This document shows positions 1-10,467 of a stretch of DNA of 64,000 nucleotides, piece by piece (position 1 is the first letter of the stretch; every line of letters begins with the position of its first letter). The notes under the pieces were generated by a model. That model ran no database searches. It saw only the letters and a list, made by a program, of their open reading frames with translations, and was not told the DNA's origin. The translations under genes were made by a program, and so were the position numbers. This DNA is from Symbiotaphrina buchneri (taxonomy: Eukaryota; Ascomycota; Symbiotaphrinales; Symbiotaphrinaceae). The stretch spans positions 1-64,000 of the forward strand of contig BCIG01000011.1 of the NCBI GenBank assembly GCA_001599915.1, in the 5' to 3' direction.

Positions 1-2377
1 GGGGGGGGGGGGTATATCTCTGCCGGAACTATCTCTCGGGCACTCAAGATATCCAGCAACAGATAAAGCTACCAGGACTGACGGATGCTAATCTGGAACG
101 GGGACCCCTGAAAGTCAATTGAGGGCTGATCTGCACCAATGGCAGGTTGCTATGTCCGCTTATCGCGTGCCCCTCGTGTGGCTGGTCTCCAATGAAGAGT
201 GATAAGGCACTTCGTGTACGAAGTACGGGATATTGAAGATGGGATGCTATGGAGACCTTCAATGGGTCGTCCCGGCCAAAGACTGAATTAAGATGAGATA
301 TCGAATCGTTCTGGCCGTCATCGCAGTTATGTAGGCATCAGAGGATCATTATCGCGGTAGCTTGCGACGGTTCATGCATGCGACAGTAACTATTATGCAA
401 GGAAGGCCGACAGGAAGGCAATTGACCTCGGGAGTTCTCGATAGCAGCGAGTTCGTATCCCTGGCAGATCCGATATCACCCTGTATCTAGAAGAGGAGCG
501 ATTGGGAATAATGGGGTTAATAAAGGGATTATGAGCACGACTTTATCCATACTGGTCGTCGTATCTAGGCCGCCGAAGCAATCAGGGGCCGAGGGGACGC
601 GCGAGCGGTAACGGCAGCACAGCGACCCTTGGCGATGATGGTCAGCGGGGCCGACCACGCCCATGGCTGCGGAAGAGTACGTAAAATTAACCCAGATTTA
701 GTCAGGATCTGTAGAGTCAAAGGAGCGCTCGCTGCACGCTGCCTCCGTCTGCCTGGCACCTCAACCGCCAGCTCTCTTTGACGTCGGACGCTTCTGGGAT
801 TCGGTGTGTAATTAGCTGCGAGATAAGAATGGACGCAGAGATAAGGGAACAACTGCAGCCAATCACGTCGCTCCCTATAACCGTCCGACCTCACCAGAAT
901 TGGAATTAGGGTTACAATGACCAACGGTTACAACGTGCTGACCATCTGAAGGGCATCGGCAATGAATGATGGGCGTCGTTCGTGACCAGGGATTTGGGAA
1001 GGGTCATGCCTTGGTGATACTGCATATCAAATTACGTCCACTGTCATACAGCAACCCTGAGGGCTGTCGCATGCATTTCTGAATCATAGTATTCATAATA
1101 TGTAGTCGTTCTCTTTATTCTGGTGTTCGCAGAAGACCACCTTCTCTGTACGGAGTAAGTGGGTATCTGTGCATCTGTGCGAATCGTCGCGGCGCTCCCA
1201 GGAACGCGCGGGCCCCACTTTCATATTGATAAGGGCGCACAACTCCGCAACTATGGAGATCTTTCTTTTTATCAACGGGATTATCATCTACAAACCATCA
1301 ACGACCATCACTTTTGTCGAGACTTGCATCTAGATCGGCAAGCACCCCATTTTGGATCAAGCGCCGTGGCCGCTAGATGCTCAACAACGAACACAACTCT
1401 CGAACTTTCCAGCTCTGCCCTCGACAACTTACCATCAACAATAATGATACGGCTTTGCTTTGACCGAGGCAATGCCGACGCCTACCCGGAGTTTTGTTCC
1501 TCCGCTTCCCTGATTGATACAGACCTTGGGATCTACCGGATCTACTCGCAAGTGGGATAGAATCATGCCCCCGTCGGATTGACAAAAATAATCATTCGTG
1601 CATTTACTCTAAGACTAACTTGACCATCTATCTTTCTATATTGATGGTGATGTTCTCCACCGTTGTAATGGCGTGTAATGTTGCGTTCTCTCCGAAGGTT
1701 TCTTTGTTCTTTTCGAAGGACCACCCTTCCATTCATCACATGGCTGGTTCTCGCTCACAGCTGTTCCCGACAGTGGAGTGTACCACCCTTTTCTCATTGA
1801 TTCTGAATATTCGTCTTTATTCCTGGATAACATGATTGCTGGTTGCAGCGATTCTATATATCCCAATTTGCCGCATTAAGTCCTGCCCACTGGATAGTCT
1901 CGCTGTTCCTTTCAGTCAGACCCCTCAGCCTGTCATGGATCCGGCGAGAGGAAAAATTACATCGCCTTCCGGAATCACTCTGAAAGGAATCGTCATGATA
2001 GAAATGTTCGAAGCCTGGAGAACCGGTTCCGGCACCTATGCTTTCTTTGCCATTCACCTCGTTCAACAGTCTCGACTATCAATAGACAATGGATCCTGGC
2101 CGCACAATACAAACTCTAAGCAAGATGGACAAGATCTTATATTTCAGTTGTTTTCCTTCAGGATGCCCAAGCCATTCGCAACATTTTGATGATCATCGAT
2201 ATAATTACATCCTATTCAGATTGTTGAGATCTACAGTCTTTTCCTCCTTGCAGGTCCTCCTACACTCAGACTTTCATCTTCCAAGCACTCTCCCTTTCTT
2301 TTTCCCAGATCGCCTCCTTTGCCGGGTTTCTCCTATTGATATAGTCGAGCTCCGCACGAAGGTTTCAGCAACTACTC
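1..2377. other. Gene-free left edge of the window
   Basis: The first 12 bases are a run of G, which looks like an assembly edge or a homopolymer. The rest holds only short overlapping open frames on both strands (longest about 130 codons, 1159-1560) with no recognisable motif or convincing signal peptide. The part from about 2200 is pyrimidine-rich and probably includes the promoter and 5' leader of the OTU-like gene that starts at 2378. Confidence 0.5.
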
Positions 2378-3793
2378 ATGCCTCCCAAAGCGAACAAGAC
2401 GGTGCTGGTCTCTGAGAAAGAATTGTGGACCATCGTCCCAGCTCTCCCCTCGAGACCAGGCCTCGAGTCACAGATTTACCAGCAATGGCCTGTGAAGATA
2501 GAAGCAGGAAACTGCATCGAAGTACCGCTCTTGTTTCCCTATGACTACAGTATAGGATGGAATGTCGGGCTGAACGATCTTGGCGTTCCAGAATGGTCCG
2601 GTAATTGCTTCTTCGGAGCCATGTCGATGTATCTCTATGGCCATAACCGCTGGTGGATGTGGGTGAAAGCCCAACATCTCAAATACTTCAGAGCTGTGCT
2701 GGCCGACAAGGATCATCCTCGTTTCCATACATACAACAGGCTCAAAAACCAAGCAAACCCCACGATTTTGAACCGCTTGGAGACGGCCCACGCATGGACA
2801 GACAGCGTTCTTTTTCAGGTGACGGCGGACCTGTACGACATTATGCTTATTTGGTTCGGCGTCCCCCGGACCGGGCCTACAACGGTCCGTGCCACCGGAT
2901 GCAGGAATTCGAAGCAGGTGTTTTTGCAATTCGTCAATGGAAACCACTATGAGCCCGTTTATATGATCCCCGGGGCCGATCAGCGCATCGCCGAGATACG
3001 GTATGTAGGGTTGGACCGGCCTCCACCAGCGGACGTGCCTCCACCAGCGGACGTCAAGCGCGAGCGGGACCAGGAAGATGAGCCTAAGCAGAGACCTGAG
3101 AAGAAGCAGAAGAGAACCTCGACAAAAGTGACAGATGGAAAAAGGCCTCCAAAGTGTGGGACAGGAGTACCCGGTTCCCCGGTCGACCTGACGGAAGATG
3201 GTCAGGAAGAAGAAGACGGCGACGATATCGTCGAGACCAGTGTGGCGCCAGTGACGCCACAGAGAATATTTCGCCGACTCAGGGACCGCCGGCGATATTT
3301 CCCCATCGGCCGAGACGACGAGATTCCAGATCGTCTCCTACCGCGGCCTCACCTCCCGGAGATCAGCGCCGCGAACCTCGCCGAGGTCATGGGTATTCCG
3401 CTGAAAGTGCTAAGCGGTGCCGCTGCCAAGTCTGGAGTCACGGCCGGTGGCGCTCAAATTGAGATGCCCAAGACGGATCGGAAGACCGGGGCTCCCGGAA
3501 CTACGGACTATGGTGCCGTGCCCAGGAATTGGGCAACCTTGATGGCGAAAATCGGTAAAAAGACTGGTGGAAAGACGAAGACGGTCCCTGTGAAGACGGT
3601 CCCTGTGAAGACGGCCCCTGTGAAGACGGCTCCTTTGAAGACGGCCCCTGTGAAGAAGACTGCTGAGGGCCGCAGCGGAAATGGGAGGTATACCTTGAGG
3701 AATCTGAACAAGAAGGAGGAGGAGGAGGAGGAGGAAGAGGAGGAGGAAGAGGAGGAAGAGGAGGAGGAAGAGGAGGAAGAGGAGGAGGATTAG
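2378..3793 (+). CDS. OTU-like cysteine protease domain protein with polyglutamate tail
   Basis: This is an intronless frame of 471 residues. The N-terminal 210 residues resemble an OTU deubiquitinase-like fold: WSGNCFFGAMS supplies a candidate catalytic Cys in the position of the usual DGNCLFRA motif, and NGNHYEPV supplies the candidate catalytic His. The acidic residue normally just before the Cys loop is replaced (W-S-G-N-C), so activity is uncertain. Residues from about 215 on are charged and low-complexity, with a duplicated PPPADV, a basic KKQKR patch that could be a nuclear signal, about five KT(V/A)P(V/L) hexads, and a C-terminal run of about 26 Glu encoded by GAG/GAA triplets. Fungal OTU-like proteins of this type are often lineage-specific and multicopy; the substrate is unknown. 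The ATG at 2378 is the first in frame. The fold is inferred from two short motifs only. Confidence 0.65.
   Translation: MPPKANKTVLVSEKELWTIVPALPSRPGLESQIYQQWPVKIEAGNCIEVPLLFPYDYSIGWNVGLNDLGVPEWSGNCFFGAMSMYLYGHNRWWMWVKAQHLKYFRAVLADKDHPRFHTYNRLKNQANPTILNRLETAHAWTDSVLFQVTADLYDIMLIWFGVPRTGPTTVRATGCRNSKQVFLQFVNGNHYEPVYMIPGADQRIAEIRYVGLDRPPPADVPPPADVKRERDQEDEPKQRPEKKQKRTSTKVTDGKRPPKCGTGVPGSPVDLTEDGQEEEDGDDIVETSVAPVTPQRIFRRLRDRRRYFPIGRDDEIPDRLLPRPHLPEISAANLAEVMGIPLKVLSGAAAKSGVTAGGAQIEMPKTDRKTGAPGTTDYGAVPRNWATLMAKIGKKTGGKTKTVPVKTVPVKTAPVKTAPLKTAPVKKTAEGRSGNGRYTLRNLNKKEEEEEEEEEEEEEEEEEEEEEEEED
3576..3790 (+). repeat. Coding microsatellites: 18-nt KT(A/V)PVK repeat and GAG/GAA tract
   Basis: About five copies of an 18-nt unit (consensus AAGACGGCCCCTGTG plus a codon) lie at about 3576-3660. 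A nearly pure GAG/GAA tract at about 3711-3790 encodes the Glu tail. Both keep the reading frame, so unit-number change alters length without breaking the protein. Confidence 0.85.
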
Positions 3794-4070
3794 ACAGGGG
3801 AGGAAGAGGACGAGTAGAAGGAAAGGGGAAGAAGAGGAAGAGGAAGACTACGGTACAGAAGTGATTGTCACCTCTCCGCCCTTTTCAGCGCCACATTAGA
3901 CGAGGTTGTGTTCACTGCTTTTCTGTCTCTGATGCGAGTTTTAATCTCACAGCTTGTTTGGAGTATATCCGTCTGCTTTTTTCTAGATAATATCAGATTT
4001 TAATTATAATAGGCTGCGGGAGTCAATTCTACACAGAAAATTACGCCGCGCATGACCCTTGCTATAATAA
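3794..4070. other. Intergenic, 3' flank of the OTU-like gene
   Basis: A purine-rich start continues the GAG tract past the stop, then AT-rich sequence follows. No gene is seen. Confidence 0.5.
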
Positions 4071-4337
4071 TCAGGCTTTACCCAGTGAGATGATCTTCCA
4101 TTCTGCTAATAACGTTGAGGCAATCATAAAGCCTACGGACGGTCCCTCTGCTGAATGCAGCAAGGGCGACCACTTCTCTTCTTGAATCCCTCTCACGAAA
4201 CCCTCTGAAAGGAGGCGCCTGAATTGGTCCATCGTTTGGCCGTATCCCACGATCTCCACAGTTATGTTTTGTGTCAAGGTATGGTCTGTATATGCAGAGA
4301 CTATACAGGCAATGGCAATGAGCAATGAAAGCAGCAT
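4071..4337 (-). CDS. Possible small secreted protein (88 aa)
   Basis: An intronless frame of 88 codons on the minus strand. The N-terminus MLLSLLIAIACIVSAYT looks like a signal peptide with a small-residue cleavage site near Ala15, followed by a short mature part with one potential N-glycosylation site (NIT) and no conserved cysteine pattern. Codon choice looks protein-like, but the frame is short, has no recognised relatives and sits in a gene-poor region, so it may be chance. A second frame overlaps it almost completely (4078-4341). Low confidence. Confidence 0.3.
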   Translation of the reverse strand: MLLSLLIAIACIVSAYTDHTLTQNITVEIVGYGQTMDQFRRLLSEGFVRGIQEEKWSPLLHSAEGPSVGFMIASTLLAEWKIISLGKA

Positions 4338-5350
4338 GCATCGATTCAGAGACTCAAATATGAGTAGAAGAGATGGGTGTGTATGTGTGGCATCAAGGAT
4401 GACTTCAATCGACCGAGTCCATTGTCTGGGACCTGCGACTACCCCGGGCAGAGTCTGGCGTCCAATTCCAGCCCTCGACCATTGGAAGCCGTGATGTCAC
4501 GGTGTGAGCGTGGACAAGTGCTCCAGTTGGGGAACTTGCATCAGCACCTGTCTCAAGGAGTAGCTTCGTAGTATGGAAATGCTTCAATTTAATATTTATC
4601 GAAGTCTGATATGGCTGAGTGGCTACCTGTCTTTAAATACAATATATATTGTATTATATAACGTTCAAAGATCAACCGATCGTCTGTTCCGCGGCGGAGG
4701 GAGGGTTCAGTTCTCGATGCTGAAGAAGGCCTTGAAGGACAGTGCTACGTCCATTTCGAGCCATGTTGTATGGAATATAGTGTTCTTCTTGCCGTTCGAG
4801 GCAGGAAGTTTCTCAGAAAGTCCAGATATCCAGAGAGGTTACGGAAATTATTGTCCGAGGTGTTTATGGCTTCATGGCGCGCCCATCCATCTTATTTATT
4901 TTCTTTGCTGCAACTATGATGACTCAATTGAAAGGCATGTTTATCTCCTTCCCAAAACCTGCTGCAAGGCCGTCTTTAATTGGTGGCGGATCATCCCTTC
5001 GATTCAACCATGTAGGTTTCCACAGCTTCAAGAACTCTTGTTGGCATCCTCGCCATTATCTTGTCATCACCTCACTAATGTGGAGGCTGAGCTTAAACGT
5101 GGTCGAAAGAGCGGAACAGCAACATCCGTGTGCGGGTTTTTGAAGACAAATTCCGGTTCCAGGGCACACCGCCAGACGCCTGATACCGGGAGCAACGACA
5201 CAGGTAGAGCAAAGGTGGTATGACTTTCCAGTTCACCACCTTGCTTCCCATGATCCGATCTCCTCTCTTTTTCGGAGGTGGCCGGGTTCTTGTGCTGCCT
5301 CCAGCTCCTCGTCTCCCTTAGCCTTGTCCTCTTCTTGCTCTTGGCTTGCT

Positions 5351-5626
5351 TCAGAGGTGCCACCTCATTCCTTCCAACTGCCTTCTTGGTTCCTGGTGGT
5401 CGCTATCGTCTCGATCCGCCGAGAGCATCGTGCGAGAAGAAGCATATGACTCAACGCCAACCTCAATACCAATCCCCTTTGCCACCTGGTCCCTGTTCTC
5501 GTTCCAGTCTTGGACACAGACGCATGGACGAACATCGTATGCTCCTCCTATCCACGATGGAACAAAGTCTTGTGGTACTTCCAGCATGCATCCCGGGCCG
5601 TGGAAGTATTTGGCCAATGAAATCAT
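5351..5626 (-). CDS. Possible small hypothetical protein or first exon
   Basis: A 91-codon minus-strand frame starts MISLAKYFHGPGCMLEV and has a soluble-protein composition. It ends just where another minus-strand frame becomes protein-like: about 5222-5350 reads an acidic, coiled-coil-like stretch (GDEELEAAQE) in a different phase. That pattern suggests a two-exon gene with an intron I cannot place, because no clear donor/acceptor pair joins the two phases. No family is recognised. It could equally be noncoding sequence upstream of the Pfa4 region. Confidence 0.3.
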   Translation of the reverse strand: MISLAKYFHGPGCMLEVPQDFVPSWIGGAYDVRPCVCVQDWNENRDQVAKGIGIEVGVESYASSRTMLSADRDDSDHQEPRRQLEGMRWHL

Positions 5627-6217
5627 AGTAGTGATGGTATATAGATATTGTAGACAAACTGGTCAATGAGGAACCCCGCCCGACGGGTAGAGAGGAGAGA
5701 GGGAGTGTAGAATGGAGTTTATATAGTATGTATATAGATATGTAAACAGCGAGGGTGAAGCTCGCAAAAGATCAATAACCACAGGCTTGAATCGCAGCAG
5801 GGGACGGATAGGATGGGGGGATTATATAGTCAAGAGTATGTTTGCTGGCAAGAGTCATAAGTGGAGAAGAGCAATGTTTGACAAACAGCTGGTCCAGTGA
5901 CAGATGCAAAAGCGGAAAGCGGGGTATGAAGGCTCTCATAAACAGGATTTAACGAGGCGTGAAGGAGAGATGAATGACATATCTACCTTGGAGGGTGGAC
6001 TATAGTGTTCTGTGAGAGGCGAAATGACTTTCTCACGCCCTCATGCTGTGTTCCAGGGATAAGTGCTTGAATATTGAGTAGTAATAGCTCTCTTATATTT
6101 TTGAACAGACTTCTCGGTGACTACGAGAGTTCCTATCGCAATCATAACTTTTCGTAGCTCTCTAGCTCCCTTAAAACATCGAGGAACTTACTTATGCACT
6201 GCAGCTACCGCATCATT
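5627..6217. other. Intergenic, downstream of PFA4
   Basis: AT-rich and purine-rich sequence between the doubtful small gene and the 3' end of PFA4. No gene, repeat or RNA is seen. Confidence 0.5.
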
Positions 6218-7825
6218 CTAACCGGCCGCTTCCTTCCTCCTACGAATGAGCTCCGCCAGCGGAACGTCGTCTCCTTCATCATAGAACTCTACGTCCTCGT
6301 CCACGCCAAAATCCCTTAGCCGCTCACCCTCCGAAGTTCTCCACGCCTCTTCTCCGCCTTCGCTTCCACTGCTATACTCGCCTTCACTTCCTTCATCCGC
6401 ATCATCGTCGATTTCATCATTGACTTCGTCTCCATTACCATAGACATCCTCTTGTCTGCGAGCTGGATCATAACGCTCGTGGAAGGGGCGCCGACGGTAG
6501 GTTTGCGGTGATCCGCTCTGGAAGCGCTTTATATCTTCGCTTTGGCGTTGGCGGAATGCCGAGATCTCGTCTTCGACGTTGCTGTCCTGGCTGCCGTAGG
6601 TAAATGCATCTCCTTTCTCGGACCAGCCGGGCTGGCGCGGGACGCGGTCCGGGTCTGGAGGTGGCCATCCAAGGGCTGGGTCTAAACAAGTATCAGAAAA
6701 GGACCGTCATGACAACCACTTGCGGCTCTGTTACCTTCAAAGCCGTTTGTTTCGAATGACAGGCCATCTTCGTTTCTCGGTGTTCTTGCAAACGGCCAGA
6801 ACCATGCCAGTATCTACGTGATCCCCAATTAGTATTTCCATTGGCAGCACGATGTTGAGTCGAGGAGTACATTGCCTGTCCCGCCCATATTCTGCTTCCA
6901 GTTCGCCCAGAATCCAATATCATACGGGAACTCCTGTCTCTTGACGGCAACCTTCGTTCCGTTTGGCCCATCTAGGTAACCTCCCAGAGCCTTTGCCCGC
7001 CGCAACACCGCATTATGCCTCTCAATCTCCCAGCTCTCGATTGTGGTAGTGTTGACCGTGCAGGCCCATATACAACGTACGAAGAGCACGCCCACGGCGA
7101 AGAGCGTGAATCTGTTGAGTCCGATAAGGAGGAACAGGAGACCAAGTTGCGGTAGGGACGGGCCCAGATACTGTTTCCCACGGTTTATAGTTAGCATTCA
7201 TATAGCAGCGCAATCGTACAGTACAGCGCCTCACACTAGGAAGAGCCCTGTTCCGCCAGAGAACCGCCGCGCGTAGCCAGAGGAAATACTCCAGGTAGGC
7301 CATTGCAGCCGTCGCATACAACACAAAGCGCATGAAATGCGGAATCGTGGTATAAGACACACAATTGCTCGTCCACGGACAATGATGGTCCATCTTCGGG
7401 ATACATCTGCATTTAACGCTCATTAGACATGGCCCTGACCACGAGGGGTGTGAAGCTGTTCCTCACCTCCCGCACGTCTTGCAATGATGAGTCCTCGGCG
7501 GCTTCAGCGCTTCACATTTGCGACACCACCGCTTTGGCGCAACCATACCAGAGTGATCATCTCCAGCCTGTTGAGCTTCGGCAGGAGTCCAGTCCTTGGG
7601 GACGCGGCCCGGGTCGGTGAAGCAAGACCGCGCATAGCAGATCCATATGCACAGGACGAGCGAGTTGAAGATGATGGTTTGTCGGCGGTCAAGCGGGCCA
7701 GGTTCGATATGCTGGAACAAATACTGCGAAGCGTATGACAGAAACGCTATCAATATAGAGACACCCGGGACGGCGATCGCATTTAGCTTTGGCAAAGGCA
7801 TCGGTCGTGGGGACGTGGTGCACAA
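6218..7825 (-). CDS. PFA4: Palmitoyltransferase Pfa4 (DHHC protein S-acyltransferase)
   Basis: Predicted 457 aa from five exons: 7825-7467, 7406-7235, 7170-6871, 6813-6735 and 6681-6218. It is an integral membrane protein S-acyltransferase of the ER. The cysteine-rich domain reads CRKCEALKPPRTHHC then CIPKMDHHCPWTSNCV, with the catalytic DHHC at about residues 126-129; the first two exon junctions restore this motif exactly. Two hydrophobic segments precede it (AVPGVSILIAFLSYASQYLF and the stretch near IFNSLVLCIWICY) and two follow, the usual four-pass layout. The C-terminus carries the Pfa4-type DPALGWPPPDPDR motif and an acidic tail ending in DDVPLAELIRRRKEAAG. In S. cerevisiae Pfa4 palmitoylates the chitin synthase Chs3 and is needed for its ER exit. 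Here the gene lies 413 bp downstream of the Skt5-like gene, on the same strand, with a Chs3-type synthase next door. The start at 7825 or the internal Met at 7801 are both possible. Confidence 0.92.
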
Positions 7826-8239
7826 GATGCCGCATCCAAGTCGCGCTGCTCGGCGCTACGATGCAGCGTGGACCCCGCACAAATCTGACAGGCAGCAGGA
7901 TTATAAAGCACCATGGACGGAGAAATTATTGACAAATGAGCAGAAATCTATTTTCAACATTATCATTGATCAATTAAACTGCTCTTCTTATCACAATATC
8001 TAGATACTGTAGATAGTCCAACAGACGCCGTCCGTCGTTCCAGACCCTATGCCCCTATCCTGACGGGGTCAACGGCTGTAATGCTGCCAATCGAAACACA
8101 ATCAAACAAAGCCACATAAGTGCAGGCTCTTATGTACAAGAATGTGCGGCCGTTTCAGAACACCCCTTCTGCAGGTCTCCGATGTGGCCCGGTACCAAGC
8201 AGAACGGTACTTGTATGCAGGCTATGCTCCAACAACGCA
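7826..8239. other. Intergenic between SKT5-like gene and PFA4
   Basis: A 414-bp spacer that must hold the terminator of the Skt5-like gene and the promoter of PFA4. It is AT-rich around 7910-8000; no other gene is seen. Confidence 0.5.
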
Positions 8240-10467
8240 TTAACCCTTCCTCGTCAACTTGTCCAGGAAGCCGGCCGACTTCTTAAGCTTTCCTTTAGAT
8301 GCTGCAGGATCCGCATGAGCGGCACTTGCAGGATCTTGGCCAGAAGCAGCCGCTTGAATGACTGCCAGCCTTTGTTTCGCTCGCTCATCGCCTTGGTCTG
8401 CAGCCTTGACGTACCAGACGTTGGCTTCTAGAGGATCACGACGGCATCCAATACCCATTTCTGTGAAATATCCAACAGCGTATTGAGCTTTGGGAAGGCC
8501 TATATTGAATGTTAGTATGCACTTCATCGTGAAGGAATATTGAACATACCTGTCTCAGCAGCTTTCTTTGCCCATTCGTACGCCTCGTTCTCATCCTTCT
8601 CCAGGACTGGTTCGGCGCCGACCATGTACCATGCGCATAGAGCCATCATTGCAAGAGGATGCCCTCTTTGGGCGGCACCAGTGTAGAAGTGTACGCTGAG
8701 GGCAGGGTCACGGGGACAGTTCAGCTTGCCATGCTCATACGCGTCTCCCAGCCTGAAACTGGCTTCCGCATGGCCAAGTTCCGCAGCCTGAGTGAAGAGT
8801 TGAGCAGCGTACGTGGGATCCCCGAAGACATCAGGCCCATAGCCGGTCTCGTGCAGCAAGCCCAGTTCATAGGGAGCCGAGTTATACTGAAAGTCGGCCG
8901 ACTCAGTTGCACGCTTCAGCCATTTGATGCCTTCTCGGTACCGGTTACCGAGTCCCATATCTCCTGTCAAGCAGGCTTTACCCAACCGCAGCATTGCTCC
9001 AGGGTGGTTCTTCGAAGCAGCCATTCGGTAGTATTGTTGGGCCTTCGCATAATCCTTATGCGCTCCCCAGCCAAACTCGTAGCAAAGTGCAGCTCGGTAC
9101 CCAGCCTCAGCATGGCCGTGCTTGCTTGCTGCAACAAATAGAGGGAAGGCTTTGCTGTAGTCCTCAGTGCCGTCCTTTGTGAAAAGCCCGGACGCGTATC
9201 CATCAGCCAAATAGTACTGAGCGAACGGGTAACTCCTGTCTGAAAGTTTTTGGAGGATTTGCCTTGCCTCTTTGAGCAGCTCTTCGCGGGTAGAGTCCGG
9301 AGTCGAGTTATCCACGTCGGGGCTCTCCAAGTCCCGTGTCCCCGAGCTCGCCTTCCTTCGCGGTGAGTTGCCGGCTTCTGGTGAAGATGTTGCCGCCTCC
9401 TGTGCTGCATTGACCATGAAGATTGCGAATTCATACTGAACAGCCGGGTCGTTCGTCTTCTTTACATTGGCCCGATACATCTCTAAAGTCTTCTTGGTGC
9501 CCAGCAGAGATGCGTTAGATCCGACCGCCGACCGTAAGTGACTGTTGTCCAAGTTCGTGGGACTGGGAGCTGGTTGCGGATATGGAATGTTCAGTAAATC
9601 CACGTAGGACATACGTCGACTGTCTGGCGAACGCCCGGAATGTGCAGATAGACCCCTGGCATATCCTGGCGAGCCCGGTAAGTGGGGAGATTTTGTGCGA
9701 CCACGGGCATCGAAGTCTGAATGCAAGGAATACGACGAAGCAGGGCGTTGTAACGATCTGGAGGAGCCGGAATGCGGTATCGGTGTAAGGTAGCGCCCTG
9801 GAACTCCTGACTGCTGTTCTCCGCTTAGAGATGAATCTGAGTTCGATGACTGCAGGGTGGCTTGCGAGCCAGTCTCTTGCCGCCGATGCCCATTGGATGC
9901 TTGGTGGTGATACTGAAGCTGAGGTTGGGGAGAGATTGACTCAGGCTCATCCTGTATGCTTGATGCACTTCCATCGTCATGATACAGGGCTATTTCGGGC
10001 GAAGAAACGCGTCGGTCACTCATATCAGAGATAATGCCGCTTTGAGACGCATGCCGAATTTGCTGCGCGTGTGTAGCGTAGCGCTGTCGTGAGGGGAGAG
10101 CGCGCATAGGCGGCATTGGGCCATCGGTCTCGCGGCCCATATCATTCGCGCTCGAGTCTTTTGACGGAGACCTGGCATGGTATCCAGACGCAAGGTCAGA
10201 AAATGTATCCGTAGGAACAGGAGGAAGTTGATGAACAGCAGTTATCGAGGGCTGACCGCTGTTCTCCCGCGACGGTGGTCTCGAAAGCGCACGTTGATGA
10301 CGTCTTATAGCAGGTTGGCTGGCTCCAGGAACGGGCTTGCGAGTTGGAGAGCTCGACGGGTACGCTGGTCTGTTCTCCTTCAGGGAGTCTCTGTCGCTAA
10401 ACCGAGTCGGAGAGTCCATTCTGATCTGTTCCATCTTTTCAGAGGCCTGGTCAAGTGCACTTGACAT
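8240..10467 (-). CDS. Chitin synthase activator of the Skt5/Chs4 family (Sel1 repeats)
   Basis: Predicted 725 aa from two exons, 10467-8550 and 8499-8240 (junction ETG|LPKAQYAVGYF). The first ~330 residues are Ser/Pro/Arg-rich and probably disordered. From about residue 395 a run of Sel1-type repeats follows (for example YPFAQYYLADGYASGLF, HAEAGYRAALCYEFGWG, NHPGAMLRLGKACLTG, HPLAMMALCAWYMVG, LPKAQYAVGYFTEMGIG), the array characteristic of yeast Skt5/Chs4, S. pombe Cfh and Neurospora CSR proteins. These bind and activate the Chs3-class chitin synthase at the plasma membrane or septum. The yeast protein ends in a farnesylated CaaX box; this one ends DKLTRKG with no such box, as in some filamentous paralogues. 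It is transcribed divergently from the chitin synthase at 13590. Which of the several fungal paralogues this is cannot be decided here. Confidence 0.88.

Noticed and set aside
1-12. Run of 12 G at the window start
   Set aside because: More likely an assembly edge or homopolymer than a telomere; no TTAGGG-type repeat follows.
4573-5223. 216-codon plus-strand frame
   Set aside because: Mixed hydrophobic and Cys/Trp-rich composition with no family, antisense to a more protein-like minus-strand stretch.
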